A stretch of DNA of 64,000 bases from Bacillus sp. BP-3 (GTDB lineage: Bacteria; Bacillota; Bacilli; Bacillales; Bacillaceae_G), in contig NZ_JAQOTJ010000002.1 of the NCBI RefSeq assembly GCF_028401955.1, forward strand, positions 62,001 through 126,000, given 5' to 3'. Positions 37,067 to 46,333 of this stretch are shown in pieces; the stretch's first letter is position 1; each line of letters opens with the position of its first letter. The notes below the pieces were generated by a model. The model ran no database searches. It was not told where the DNA came from and saw only the letters and a list, made by a program, of their open reading frames with translations. A program made the position numbers and the translations under genes.

Positions 37067-37828
37067 ATGAAAAGAACAATGACGACTGATGAAGCAATTA
37101 AGCGTTGGAACAAACATGCTGACTATTTTACAGCAGGCTATGATGAGCATGGTGGTATTCATAGAGAGGTATTGTTAAATCCTGCGATTTTTTCGTTAAT
37201 AGAAGATGTTAAGGGAAAAAAACTTTTAGATGCTGGATGTGGAGAAGGTTATTTAAGTAGAATCTTTGCCAAGCAAGGGGCTACTGTGACTGCGGTTGAT
37301 TATGCGGAAAAGATGATTGAAATTGCGAAACAAAGAACGAAAAGCGGTCAAGCAATTGAATATAAACAAGGAAATTGTGAGAAACTCGATTTTCTAACAG
37401 ATGCACAGTACGATTTAATCGTTTCGAATATGGTCATCCAAGATTTAGAGAATTATGAGGCAGCATTAAGCGAGATGTACAGGCTCTTAAAGCAAGGTGG
37501 TACCTTTATTTTCTCTATTCTTCATCCTTGTTTTGTCACGCCAAATAGTGGATGGATAGGGCGTGAACAAGTCGATCAACAATATTGGAAGGTTCAGCGT
37601 TATTTCTATGAAGGGGTATATGATCAAAGGTTTCCGATAAATTCCGATGAAAAAGTTGTATTTTATCATCGCACATTGACGAGCTATTTTAAAGCGATTC
37701 ACCAAGTAGGGTTTACTTTAGTAGATGTTATCGAACCGATGCCTTCTGAAGAAATGCTGAAAAAGTATCCGCAATTTGAAGAGGATCTACACTGTGCGGA
37801 CTTCATCGTATTTAAATTAAGAAAATAA
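37067..37828 (+). CDS. Class I SAM-dependent methyltransferase
   Basis: 253 residues. Motif I LLDAGCGEGYLSRIFAKQG at about residue 54-72 binds S-adenosylmethionine. The acidic VTAVDYAEKMIEIA strand follows, then DLIVSNMVIQDLENYEAALS and the post-motif GGTFIFSILHPCF, which is typical of UbiE/BioC-like small-molecule methyltransferases. The N-terminus (AIKRWNKHADYFTAGYDEHG) fits the same group. The acceptor is unknown. The ribosome site is GAGGGCG. The DUF6886-like gene follows after 29 bases and may be co-transcribed. Confidence 0.88.
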   Translation: MKRTMTTDEAIKRWNKHADYFTAGYDEHGGIHREVLLNPAIFSLIEDVKGKKLLDAGCGEGYLSRIFAKQGATVTAVDYAEKMIEIAKQRTKSGQAIEYKQGNCEKLDFLTDAQYDLIVSNMVIQDLENYEAALSEMYRLLKQGGTFIFSILHPCFVTPNSGWIGREQVDQQYWKVQRYFYEGVYDQRFPINSDEKVVFYHRTLTSYFKAIHQVGFTLVDVIEPMPSEEMLKKYPQFEEDLHCADFIVFKLRK

Positions 37829-37857
37829 GGGACCATGCATGAGAAGGAGGGAAATGT

Positions 37858-38385
37858 GTGCGAATATTTCATGTGAGTGAAGAGAGTGATATTCAAGTGT
37901 TTCATCCCCGAATCCCGACTCGAACGGATATAGATCCATCGAAAGGGCTTGTATGGGCAATAGAGGATCGATGTTTACCAAATTTTTTGACACCTAGAAA
38001 TTGTCCACGTGTTTGTTATCACGTTGGTCCAAATACATCTGAAAGCGACAAGCAAACGTATCTATCATCAAAATCAAGTGCGCATGTCGTCGTTATTGAA
38101 AACAAATGGTATGAAACGATGAAACATACGAAATTATACTTGTATGAATTTGATACAAAAGAGTTCACACTGCAAGATGAGAATGCTGGCTATTATGTAA
38201 GTGAAACATCGCAAATTCCAATTGCCAAATGGGAAGTAGTTGACTTATTTCAAGAATTGTTTACACGTAATGTTGAACTGCGTTTCGTAAATAACTTATG
38301 GGATATGTTTGATGAGATTCAAAACACAACGTTTCATTGGTCCATGTGTAGAATGCAGTTTGCACAGCCGAGGTTTGAGGAGTAA
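37858..38385 (+). CDS. DUF6886-like cytosolic protein, unknown function
   Basis: 175 residues from GTG 37858 with the strong site GAAGGAGGG. The beginning MRIFHVSEESDIQVFHPR and the later GLVWAIEDRCLPNFLTPRNC with PRVCYH are the segments I associate with DUF6886. Another conserved stretch is AKWEVVDLFQELF. The HVSEE..FHPR pattern loosely resembles ADP-ribosyltransferase-fold proteins, but no catalytic role can be shown. It is placed directly after the methyltransferase and before a terminator. Confidence 0.7.
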   Translation: MRIFHVSEESDIQVFHPRIPTRTDIDPSKGLVWAIEDRCLPNFLTPRNCPRVCYHVGPNTSESDKQTYLSSKSSAHVVVIENKWYETMKHTKLYLYEFDTKEFTLQDENAGYYVSETSQIPIAKWEVVDLFQELFTRNVELRFVNNLWDMFDEIQNTTFHWSMCRMQFAQPRFEE

Positions 38386-38403
38386 TTTGTAATCTAATGA
38401 GAG

Positions 38404-38440
38404 AACCCCTTTTGAATTATTTTTTCAAAAGGGGTTTTTA
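38404..38440 (+). terminator. Terminator after the DUF6886-like gene
   Basis: AACCCCTTTTGA / TCAAAAGGGGTT followed by TTT. It lies between convergent genes and may act both ways. Confidence 0.85.
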
Positions 38441-38454
38441 AGAACTTCATCCCA

Positions 38455-39198
38455 TTACTTCGATGTTTTAATCTTAATCTGACTAAATTCGATTGGTATA
38501 TAATATTTATTATAAACAACAGGATATTTATCGCTAATATAGACACTTTCTAAAATCAAATCACATTCTTCTCCGTGGAAAAGTTGATATTTCAATGACG
38601 ACGGTGTATTGACGGAGTTAGAACGTTTAATTTCTATGGTAGAGGAATTAGCCAGTTCATATATTTTTTCCTCCAACATTTCTAATACTTGCTTCTCGTT
38701 TTGTAAGTCAAGATTTAACTTCGAAACAGCTTCGATTGGCATCATTGTAAAAGCAAAAGCTACGATTTTATCGTTGCTTTTATACCAGCGTTCCAATGCA
38801 ACGACTGCAGTCATTTCTTGGTTTAATACTTGCTTGGCATAGTCTGTGACTAGATCAATTCGGAAAATCAGTTCGATATCGTCTATTTTTTCGGTATAGC
38901 ATTTATATAAGGGATTCCCTAACTTCTCCAAGCCATCCATACTTTCGTTAAGGTGAAATTTTGTAATGAAATTTCCTTTTCCATGGATATTTTTCACCAA
39001 TCCATCTTCCTGTAACAGTGCTAAAGCATGCCGTAATGTCATTCTGCTTACACCGAATACTTTGGCTAATTCTGGTTCTGTTGGAAGCTTACTGTCTGGT
39101 GGAAAGGTTCCATCCATGATTAATTTATACAACTGGTCATACACAGTGACGAATAACGGCTTTTTTGGTTTATTAAGTTCTTGAAGTTTATTTTTCAT
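38455..39198 (-). CDS. GntR/HutC-family transcriptional regulator (UTRA domain)
   Basis: 247 residues. Residues 14-80 form a GntR winged helix: PLFVTVYDQLYKLIMDGTFP, KLPTEPELAKVFGVSRMTLR and HALALLQEDGLVKNIHGKGN. From about residue 95 a UTRA ligand-binding domain follows (VVALERWYKSNDKIVAFAFT, MPIEA, and an ending YNKYYIPIEF). HutC-type regulators usually sense a sugar phosphate, an amino acid or a related metabolite and repress neighbouring genes. No obvious transport or catabolic operon is adjacent, so its target is open. The TTGTATAYA operators at 35800-35975 are candidates by sequence type only. Confidence 0.88.
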   Translation of the reverse strand: MKNKLQELNKPKKPLFVTVYDQLYKLIMDGTFPPDSKLPTEPELAKVFGVSRMTLRHALALLQEDGLVKNIHGKGNFITKFHLNESMDGLEKLGNPLYKCYTEKIDDIELIFRIDLVTDYAKQVLNQEMTAVVALERWYKSNDKIVAFAFTMMPIEAVSKLNLDLQNEKQVLEMLEEKIYELANSSTIEIKRSNSVNTPSSLKYQLFHGEECDLILESVYISDKYPVVYNKYYIPIEFSQIKIKTSK

Positions 39199-39432
39199 TT
39201 TCTTATACCCCTATAGCTTTTCAAATTCATAACTATATATTTCTTTTTTGTTCTATTGTAACTTACTTTTATGTGGAAATTAATACGCTTTCAAAAAATC
39301 ATTAATGAATATGAAATAAAAACTATACTAGATACGAGGACATTAAGATTTTATCACGAAATGAATGTAAAAAAGGCGATGAACATAAAACTGGAGTTTT
39401 TCAATTCAATCAAGCATTGAAAGGAAAGTCAT

Positions 39433-40017
39433 ATGGAAAATATATTATTGAAGTATTTGAGTAAATTTACAACGTTTAATGAAGCGGAGCAACAGGAAAT
39501 TGTTAAAGAGATACTGATTGAAGAATATAAAAAAGGAACAATGCTCCTTAGACAAGGAGATGTTCCTACGAAATGTTACTTCGTATTGCAGGGCTGCGTC
39601 CGGCAGTATTCGATAGATGAGATGGGGAAAGAAGTCACATCTAATTTTTACACAGAAGAACAAGCGATTGCGAATTTTAATCATCATAAACAAGATAAGT
39701 CATCGTCGTATTCTTTGGCTTGTATAGAAGACTGTATATTGGTCGTTGGTGATCTTGATGCCGAAAAGGACATGTATAACAAATATACACAATTGGAAAC
39801 AATGACCCGCAAGATGATTGAGGAAAAACTAGGTGATATGCAAGATGAATTAGCTTCATTTATTGCCTCTACACCCGAAGAGCGCTACAAGTCACTATTA
39901 CGGAAACGACCTCATTTAGTCGACCGTGTCCCTCAACATCAGTTGGCGAGTTATCTTGGGATTACCCCAGAGTCATTAAGTCGAATTAAGAAGCGAATCT
40001 ATAAGGGAAATTGTTAG
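39433..40017 (+). CDS. Crp/Fnr-family regulator
   Basis: 194 residues. The N-terminal cyclic-nucleotide-binding-type beta roll is seen as EYKKGTMLLRQGDVPTKCYF and VLQGCVRQYSIDEMGKEVTS. A dimerisation helix follows, then a helix-turn-helix near the end (HQLASYLGITPESLSRIKKR). No cysteine cluster for an iron-sulfur centre is present, so it is not a classical Fnr. It is convergent with the DUF4386-like gene. The ribosome site GAAAGGAAAG is good. Confidence 0.85.
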   Translation: MENILLKYLSKFTTFNEAEQQEIVKEILIEEYKKGTMLLRQGDVPTKCYFVLQGCVRQYSIDEMGKEVTSNFYTEEQAIANFNHHKQDKSSSYSLACIEDCILVVGDLDAEKDMYNKYTQLETMTRKMIEEKLGDMQDELASFIASTPEERYKSLLRKRPHLVDRVPQHQLASYLGITPESLSRIKKRIYKGNC

Positions 40018-40024
40018 GAAGTTG

Positions 40025-40744
40025 TTATTCATTTTGTGAGGTTTTTCCGCCTCTCAGCAAGAGCCATACACCAAAGCCAAGTTCTCCAGCAATCATTGGG
40101 ATGCTAAATACAATTTGAAGTATGGAAATAACTTTGTCATATTCCGGAGAAAACGTGTTACATAAGTGAATGACAATATAGCCGATTGCAGCAAGTAGTA
40201 ATAAGATGCTAATGACTTTGGGTATGCTGGCTGACTTGAACGTTAAGTAGCCGACAATTATGAGGTGTCCACCAAAAATGATTAAACCAATCGACCAAAT
40301 CGATTGAAATGCTTCTAAAAATAGCATGATATGTGCCTGAAGTTGATCAATTTTAAAGAATGATAGATAAGTTGTATTTTTCGTGAGAAGCAGTACAAAT
40401 AGCAAATTGAGTATGGCAACTCCTAATATCGTCGCATAGATAAGACGGAGCCATGCCCCAAGCAATGAAAGGTTTTTATGAATGGGCTTTAGGAAAATAT
40501 AGAAAGCCCAGGCCACCACAATATCAGTGATTAGGATGATGAACCAGCCAAAGATTTCCGCCTTGAAAAGGAGAGGTGCCGCCATGATATTGTGATAGGT
40601 GGCACTAGCATCCCCTTTTACAACGAGGCTTGCATGGGCGAATCCAGAGGAAAAAAATGCAACAAGTGCCATGATGATAAGGGATATGCCAGCAGTCAGA
40701 GCAACTTTTCGCTGATTTGATTGTTCTTCTACTGAAACGGTCAT
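40025..40744 (-). CDS. DUF4386-family integral membrane protein
   Basis: 239 residues with six hydrophobic helices: VALTAGISLIIMALVAFFSS near 14-33, LLFKAEIFGWFIILITDIVV near 57-76, LGAWLRLIYATILGVAILNL, IWSIGLIIFGGHLIIVGYL, VISILLLLAAIGYIVIHL and the last near 214-232. The FKAEIFGWFIILITDIVVAW and GAWLRLIYA segments fit DUF4386. Function unknown. A GGAGGT site precedes ATG 40744. It may be controlled by the adjacent Crp/Fnr regulator; that is inference. Confidence 0.82.
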   Translation of the reverse strand: MTVSVEEQSNQRKVALTAGISLIIMALVAFFSSGFAHASLVVKGDASATYHNIMAAPLLFKAEIFGWFIILITDIVVAWAFYIFLKPIHKNLSLLGAWLRLIYATILGVAILNLLFVLLLTKNTTYLSFFKIDQLQAHIMLFLEAFQSIWSIGLIIFGGHLIIVGYLTFKSASIPKVISILLLLAAIGYIVIHLCNTFSPEYDKVISILQIVFSIPMIAGELGFGVWLLLRGGKTSQNE

Positions 40745-40948
40745 AAACGAACCTCCTATGTTACATCGTTTTAGTTATATTTTAACGAGGAGGATATGAT
40801 GTGGCATTGACTTAAATCAAGAGTGTGAAAAATAGTAACAACAGTTTCCTCAAATAAGCATGTTCCCATTTATGAAAAATTATGCTGTAATAGTGAAGGA
40901 ACAATAGTTAGCACTGTTCTAAGTAGTCAAAGAAGTGAGGAATTGAGA

Positions 40949-41827
40949 TTGAAAAAGTTTAAGAAGTTTTATTTAGAGATTACGAGTGTATGTAACCTCG
41001 CATGCAGCTTTTGTCCACCAACAGAACGGCAGAAGCAATTTCTTTCTGTGGAGGATTTTACAAAGCGATTAGATCAAATTAAGCCTCACACAGACTATAT
41101 TTATTTACATGTAAAAGGTGAGCCGCTGCTTCACCCTAAAATAGGTCAATTATTAGATATCAGTCATGAAAAAGGATTTAAAGTGAACATTACAACGAAT
41201 GGAACGCTAATTAATAAAAAGAGAGACAAATTATTAAATAAACCTGCGCTCAGACAGATGAATTTTTCGCTTCATAGCTTTGATGGCCATGAAGGTTCTA
41301 CAGATAAGGAAGGATATGTACGAAGTATACTTTCTTTCATTAAAGAAGCAACGAGTCAATCAGATTTGATTGTTTCACTCAGACTATGGAACTTAACGCA
41401 AGACAATAAGACGAATCTCGAAATAAAGCGAAACAGAGAGTTGCTAGAAATCATTGAGAAAGAATTCGATTTACCATACAAAATTGAAGAGAAGATCACA
41501 CCGGGAAGCGGCGTGAAAATTGCGGAACGCATTTATATTAACCAAGATTACGAGTTTCAGTGGCCTGCACTTCATGAAGAAGAAGACGATGGAAAGGGAT
41601 TCTGTTATGGCCTTCGCAATCAAGCAGGTATTTTAGCGAACGGGACGGTGATTCCTTGTTGTTTAGACGGTGAGGGTATTATTAATCTAGGGAATATTAA
41701 CAATGATTCGTTTTCAGAGATTATCGAAGGGGAACGAGCGACAAATCTAGTAGACGGATTTTCACGAAGAGAAGCAGTAGAAGAACTATGCAGAAAATGC
41801 GGATATCGGAAAAGGTTTGGGAAATAG
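40949..41827 (+). CDS. Radical SAM protein with SPASM-like C-terminus
   Basis: 292 residues from TTG 40949, because GTGAGG lies at the right distance; TTG 40943 is too close. C15-x3-C19-x2-C22 in SVCNLACSFC binds the catalytic [4Fe-4S] cluster. KGEPLLHPKIGQLL and INITTNGTLI-like segments (VNITTNGTLINKK) follow. A C-terminal SPASM/twitch-like region contains GKGFCYGLRNQ, VIPCCLDGEG and ELCRKCGYRK, providing extra cysteines for auxiliary clusters. Such proteins often modify peptides or activate enzymes. No precursor peptide gene was seen nearby. A remnant of a second copy lies at 25381-25449. Confidence 0.88.
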   Translation: MKKFKKFYLEITSVCNLACSFCPPTERQKQFLSVEDFTKRLDQIKPHTDYIYLHVKGEPLLHPKIGQLLDISHEKGFKVNITTNGTLINKKRDKLLNKPALRQMNFSLHSFDGHEGSTDKEGYVRSILSFIKEATSQSDLIVSLRLWNLTQDNKTNLEIKRNRELLEIIEKEFDLPYKIEEKITPGSGVKIAERIYINQDYEFQWPALHEEEDDGKGFCYGLRNQAGILANGTVIPCCLDGEGIINLGNINNDSFSEIIEGERATNLVDGFSRREAVEELCRKCGYRKRFGK

Positions 41828-41890
41828 ATTGGTAAATGGCTGGGAGAGTAGCTTAGACAAATGCATCCTGGCTATTACCAATGTTGAAAT

Positions 41891-41940
41891 CGTAATGAGA
41901 CATTAAGACTATTAGGCTTAATGTCTTGTTACGATATTTT
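41891..41940 (+). terminator. Terminator after the radical SAM gene
   Basis: CGTAATGAGACATTAAG / CTTAATGTCTTGTTACG around ACTATTAGG, followed by ATATTTTT. Confidence 0.8.
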
Positions 41941-42092
41941 TATGTTTTCAAATAGATTTCAAGGAACAAAAATGTAGTATGAAATGAAAATTAGTTTAAA
42001 GAGTTAAAAAAGTCTATAAATATACATTATAGTTTGTTATATTCATATTAATAAATATAGTTTGCGAAAACAAAAAAATAGGGGGACTTATT

Positions 42093-44474
42093 TTGAAAAG
42101 AACTTTACCTTTAGTATTAACTATGTCACTTATTTCAGGGAGCTTTGTTACAATTCCTTATACGAAAGTTTCAGCCGAAACGGTATCGTTGACGCAAGAA
42201 ACATTGAAACAAAAGACAGATCAGGCAATTGCAAGTGGAAATTTTGAAGATCATTTGAGTTATCTTACAACGTATTTAAATGAAAAGGTTGGAGAACTTA
42301 CTGAAGCGAATTTACAAAATAAGCTTACAGATCCAGTATTTGCAGCAGCTTTGGCTCAGTGGCAATTTATATCACAAACAGGTGCAGCAGCAATGGATGC
42401 ATTTGCTAAAAAAGATTCTGCTCATCAGAACTTTCTTAGCTGGGCTATGAAAAATACAGATGTAATGAATACTTATCTTGAAGGTGGCAGTTCAACTGGA
42501 AAAAATCCAGTCAATGCACTTGAAATATGGAATACAATCTGGAATACAGATGCAGATTCTCATGAAGGATTGTATTTAAAATTAGCGATAGCTACATCGT
42601 TAGCTCATGCTGAACCAATCAAATATTGGACAAACAATCAACCTATTAATCCATTAACGAGGTACCAATATTATAAATCAGCAGATCAAAATAATGAGTT
42701 ACTTCCTGTCTTTAGAACATATGATGTTTGGCATTTAAGATTAGTAGTGAATACTTGGTCACCGGAAGAAGATTTAACTTGGGCAAGAAATATGATTAAT
42801 ACGGAACATCCAGAACTTAAAAGCCAAGATAAGATAGGAACAAGTGCATATTTGATTAAGTATGTAACATATAACAAAGATGGGGTTAGCGTTCAAGCTG
42901 GAAATGATAAATTTTATGGTTTAGGTTGGAACCTTTCCTCCATTTACAGAGATGGTGCGGTATGTGGCGGTATTTCAAAGTTTGGTGTACAAGTAAGTCA
43001 AGCCTTTGGTGTGGCAGCTATGCCTGTTGGGCAGCCTGGTCATTGTGCGCTTATCTGGAATGACAAACCATCTTCTTGGAAGTTAGGAAATGATATATTT
43101 GGATGGGGTGCGTCGGAGCATCATGGTGGAACTGTTATTCCTTGGTCAGATGATAGTTTGAAAAATCAAGTACCATATATATTATTATTTGAAGATGCTG
43201 AATTGAATCAATCAAAATTAGATCAATCAGAGCGATTACGCTGGTTAGCTAAGGCGATGACTTCAACAGATAAGAAAATTGCAATTTATAAAACAGCTAC
43301 CAATATTTTACCAATTAATGTTTTAGTATGGAAAGATTACGTGTCTCTTATGTTACAAAATCCAAATGTAACAGATAGTGAGTGGCAAGAATTAAACAGT
43401 GGTATCATTTCCGCTTTGGCAAATGAGCCAAGACCGATGATGGATCTTCTTACTCAAATTCGAAGTCATGTTCTGAATACAAGTGATAGAGCTAAGCTGC
43501 AGCAATATGTTTTAGATATATCAAATGCATTTTCCGCAATAACGAATATAAATGAAAAACAAGTAGCTAATAACATAACATCCAAAATGCCAAGTATGGG
43601 ATTATGCCTTGCTACTTTTAGTTTTGATGGAGTAAATGCAGGGAAATTAATGGGAATTAAAACCGATACAGAATACAGTGTTGATGGGGGAAAAACTTAT
43701 AAAGCCGCTACAAGTGATGATATGCTTCTTAGTAATGAAGAAATAGCAGCAATCAATTCAACGAATGGTATTTTAACAAGAGTGATTGGAACAACGGAGC
43801 CTTTATTAATTCCAATTGGACAAGCTGCTAAATTAAATGTTTCTTCAAATGATGATGAAAACTTAGTCTTTGGTATAGACGGTACGATGGAGTTCAGTAT
43901 AGATCAAGGTTCAAATTGGACAAAATATAATCCAGCTTCTCCTAACTTACCGGATTTAACAGGAAATGTTACGTTAACAGTTCGAAAGTTTGCTGTTGGA
44001 ACAACGCCAGCAAGTAGTGCTGTTAACTTGAAATTTACTGATACTCCTGTAGTAGGATTAATACCGCACACAAATTTATCAGTTGTAGGTTTCTCAAGTC
44101 AGCAAGGTTCAGGTGGTAATGCTGCTAAAAATGCAGTTGACGGAAACGGGGCAACAATGTGGCATACGTTATGGAATGGAAGTGATAAAGCTCCATACAT
44201 TACGATAAAGCTCAATGAAGTTACTAGCATATCACAATTAGCTTATGTTCCAAGACAAGATGGTGGTTATAATGGCAACATAACGAGTTATAATATATAC
44301 ACAAGTATGGATGGAGTTAACTTTACAAAGGTTGCTACTGGAACTTGGGCAAATAATAACCTTACAAAGAATGTAAGCTTCAGTAAAACTGATGCTCAGT
44401 ATGTAAAGCTTGAAGTCGTATCAGGATACGGTGGATTTGCTTCCGCTTCAGAAATAAAATTATATAATAACTAA
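42093..44474 (+). CDS. Large secreted protein: transglutaminase-like core plus C-terminal discoidin (F5/8C) domain
   Basis: 793 residues. The signal peptide (KRTLPLVLTMSLISGSFVTI, cut near KVSAE) directs export. Residues 30-400 form a domain whose GAVCGGISKFGVQVS (Cys about 291) and VGQPGHCALIW (His about 317) look like the Cys-His pair of transglutaminase-like cysteine hydrolases. Two beta-sandwich repeats resembling DUF4073 follow at about 510-655 (GTTEPLLIPIGQAA and FSIDQGSNWTKYN). The last 130 residues are an F5/8 type C module (AVDGNGATMWHTLWNG, YVPRQDGGYNGNITSYNIY, YVKLEVVSGYGG) that binds carbohydrate or surface ligands. The combination suggests a cell-surface or host-glycan-directed enzyme. 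The substrate is unknown. GGGGGAC precedes the ATG. Confidence 0.8.
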   Translation: MKRTLPLVLTMSLISGSFVTIPYTKVSAETVSLTQETLKQKTDQAIASGNFEDHLSYLTTYLNEKVGELTEANLQNKLTDPVFAAALAQWQFISQTGAAAMDAFAKKDSAHQNFLSWAMKNTDVMNTYLEGGSSTGKNPVNALEIWNTIWNTDADSHEGLYLKLAIATSLAHAEPIKYWTNNQPINPLTRYQYYKSADQNNELLPVFRTYDVWHLRLVVNTWSPEEDLTWARNMINTEHPELKSQDKIGTSAYLIKYVTYNKDGVSVQAGNDKFYGLGWNLSSIYRDGAVCGGISKFGVQVSQAFGVAAMPVGQPGHCALIWNDKPSSWKLGNDIFGWGASEHHGGTVIPWSDDSLKNQVPYILLFEDAELNQSKLDQSERLRWLAKAMTSTDKKIAIYKTATNILPINVLVWKDYVSLMLQNPNVTDSEWQELNSGIISALANEPRPMMDLLTQIRSHVLNTSDRAKLQQYVLDISNAFSAITNINEKQVANNITSKMPSMGLCLATFSFDGVNAGKLMGIKTDTEYSVDGGKTYKAATSDDMLLSNEEIAAINSTNGILTRVIGTTEPLLIPIGQAAKLNVSSNDDENLVFGIDGTMEFSIDQGSNWTKYNPASPNLPDLTGNVTLTVRKFAVGTTPASSAVNLKFTDTPVVGLIPHTNLSVVGFSSQQGSGGNAAKNAVDGNGATMWHTLWNGSDKAPYITIKLNEVTSISQLAYVPRQDGGYNGNITSYNIYTSMDGVNFTKVATGTWANNNLTKNVSFSKTDAQYVKLEVVSGYGGFASASEIKLYNN

Positions 44475-44525
44475 TTGAAAGAGAGACTGTAGTGAAAGAC
44501 TTGCGGCAGTCTCTTTTCTATGGAT

Positions 44526-44575
44526 TTTATCCCGCCATTCGCGGGCAGTAATACTCCCATCTTAAAATTTGGCGA
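44526..44575 (+). repeat. GCGGGCAGTAA repeat, copy C
   Basis: TTTATCCCGCCATTCGCGGG then CAGTAATACTCCCATC. The CCCGC/GCGGG palindrome is intact. Related to 9997, 24955 (inverted) and 55106. Confidence 0.6.
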
Positions 44576-44577
44576 AT

Positions 44578-44766
44578 GCATTGTCTAGTTCCAGTGGCTA
44601 GAATGTTCGGTGGCTTCGCTTCTTCCTATGAGGTAAAAAACACCTCTACGTCAGAAGCTCCATCCCCCTCACATTCTGGACGAGCCACTTCCACATTTCT
44701 TTGTTGTCCAGTTCCAGTGGCTAGAATGTTCGGTGGCTTCGCTTCTTCCTATGAGGTAAAAACACC
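44578..44766 (+). repeat. Two tandem copies of a ~62-base element
   Basis: TAGTTCCAGTGGCTAGAATG..TTCTTCCTATGAGGTAAAA occurs at about 44585-44640 and again at about 44708-44763, nearly without change. The spacing is about 123 bases. A frame crosses both, so the putative peptide shows an internal repeat (PVARMFGGFASSYEVK twice), but there is no ribosome site and I treat it as non-coding. A CCAGTGGCTAG..GCTTCGCTTC core resembles a repeat common in Bacillus intergenic DNA. Confidence 0.65.
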
Positions 44767-44772
44767 ATCCTT

Positions 44773-44866
44773 TCTGTATATTTCTACAAAAAGAATAGCG
44801 TTTTTTGTATTTGAGGGTATTAAAATTTCTTAAGTTGAGGGTCATGTAAGGTGGCCCTTAATAGAA
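44773..44866 (+). repeat. Hairpin plus GGGTATT repeat, copy 4
   Basis: CTTTCTGTATATTTCTACAA then AAAGAATAGCGTTTTTTG and GAGGGTATTAAAATTTCTTA, AGTTGAGGGTCATG. It is the same hairpin-plus-tail order as 30572-30656. The rest of 44867-45174 contains no gene. Confidence 0.5.
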
Positions 44867-45174
44867 GGACAGTAATGATAAACCATTAAATAAGGTAGAT
44901 GACAAATCCTTTTCCTTTAAATAAGTAGGTTATTTGATTCTAAATAAATTTACACTTGTTTTACTTTTCTACGGAAAAGTGACACTTTTATCCTATGCTT
45001 AAAGGCGGATTGAATTCCTGCATAGGCTTTCCAGTATCACTGAATTTGTAATGAAAAGTTTTGAACAATTGAAAAAATAATAGTTGAAATAGTGAAAGGT
45101 GGGAAGGAGTTTATTTTTAATAAGCGAAATATTGTATTGTCTTATCCTAAATTATTTGTAAAGGTGGATACATA

Positions 45175-45927
45175 ATGACAGTAAAGAAGCTTTATTTCAT
45201 CCCAGCAGGTCGTTGTATGTTGGATCATTCTTCAGTTAATAGTACACTTACACCGGGTAAACTATTAAACTTACCTGTTTGGTGTTATCTTTTGGAGACA
45301 GAAGAGGGACCTATTTTAGTAGATACAGGCATGCCAGAAAGTGCGCTTAATAATGAGAATCTTTTTAGAGGTACATTTGTTGAAGGACAAATTTTACCTA
45401 AAATGAATGAGAACGATAGGATCGTAAATATTTTAAAGCGTGCTGGATATGAGCCAGAAGATCTTCTTTATATCATTAGTTCTCACTTGCATTTTGATCA
45501 TGCAGGAGGAAATGGCGTTTTTACAAATACACCAATTATTGTACAGCGTGCTGAATATGAGGCAGCACTCCACAGAGAGGAATATTTGAAAGAATGTATA
45601 TTGCCGAATTTAAACTATAAAATCATTGAAGGCGATTATGAAGTAGTGCCAGGTGTTCAATTAATATATACACCGGGACATTCGCCAGGGCATCAGTCAT
45701 TATTAATTGAGACGGAAAAATCAGGTCCAGTGTTACTAACTATTGATGCATCATATACGAAAGAAAACTTTGAAGATGAGGTACCGTTTGCTGGATTTGA
45801 TCCGGATTTAGCTTTATCTTCAATAAAACGTTTAAAAGATGTTGTTAGGAAAGAAAATCCGATTCTTTTCTTTGGACATGATATGGAGCAAGAAAAGGGC
45901 TGTAAAGTGTTCCCGGATTATTTGTAA
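45175..45927 (+). CDS. aiiA: AiiA, N-acyl-homoserine lactone lactonase
   Basis: 250 residues, exactly the AiiA length. The metallo-beta-lactamase-fold motif SHLHFDHAGGN gives H104, H106, D108 and H109. H169 lies in TPGHSPGHQS, D191 in LTIDASY, Y194 just after it, and H235 in FFGHDME, matching the two-zinc site numbering of AiiA. The enzyme hydrolyses the lactone ring of AHL quorum signals of Gram-negative bacteria. It is cytoplasmic with no signal peptide. AAAGGTGG precedes the ATG. It is a single gene with its own terminator. Confidence 0.95.
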   Translation: MTVKKLYFIPAGRCMLDHSSVNSTLTPGKLLNLPVWCYLLETEEGPILVDTGMPESALNNENLFRGTFVEGQILPKMNENDRIVNILKRAGYEPEDLLYIISSHLHFDHAGGNGVFTNTPIIVQRAEYEAALHREEYLKECILPNLNYKIIEGDYEVVPGVQLIYTPGHSPGHQSLLIETEKSGPVLLTIDASYTKENFEDEVPFAGFDPDLALSSIKRLKDVVRKENPILFFGHDMEQEKGCKVFPDYL

Positions 45928-46006
45928 TATTGCATATAAAAAGTCATGGGCTCGTTAGCTGTAAATGTATAATAAAGTAGCACCGTTTATAAAAAAGATT
46001 GATCAA

Positions 46007-46035
46007 AAGTCCTGTATTGATGCAGGACTTTTTTG
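46007..46035 (+). terminator. Terminator after aiiA
   Basis: AAGTCCTG / CAGGACTT around TATTGATG followed by TTTTTTG. Confidence 0.85.
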
Positions 46036-46092
46036 TCTTGCAATTGGACCATATTTTGGAGTAAGGAAGTCAATTGGAACAAATCACACAAA

Positions 46093-46165
46093 AAGTAGGC
46101 CGAATTCTCATAAATAACTGTAAAAAGGTAAAATTTTCGTTAAGGGGGGTGTCTCAAAGCACATC
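46093..46165 (+). repeat. GCCGAATTCTCATAA repeat, copy 5
   Basis: GCCGAATTCTCATAAATAAC then TGTAAAAAGGTAAAATTTTC and GGGGGTGTCTCAAAGC. The first half matches 36762-36800. The stretch 46166-46333 holds nothing else. Confidence 0.5.
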
Positions 46166-46333
46166 TTTAAATCAAATTCTTAATTCAACTCGTGTCATGG
46201 AGTTTTGAGAATCTCTCAGCGTATAAAAACGTTAGAATGTGCGTCCTACCGAGGAATCTTTACCATAATAATTAAAACTTACATTTGCGATTATATGAAC
46301 TTATAGAACTAATGCTTGCGTTATTTGAATTAC

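Noticed and set aside
44576-44833. 85-codon frame with an internal repeat of about 20 residues
   Set aside because: The repetition comes from the tandem DNA element; there is no ribosome site and the frame runs on into the next repeat.
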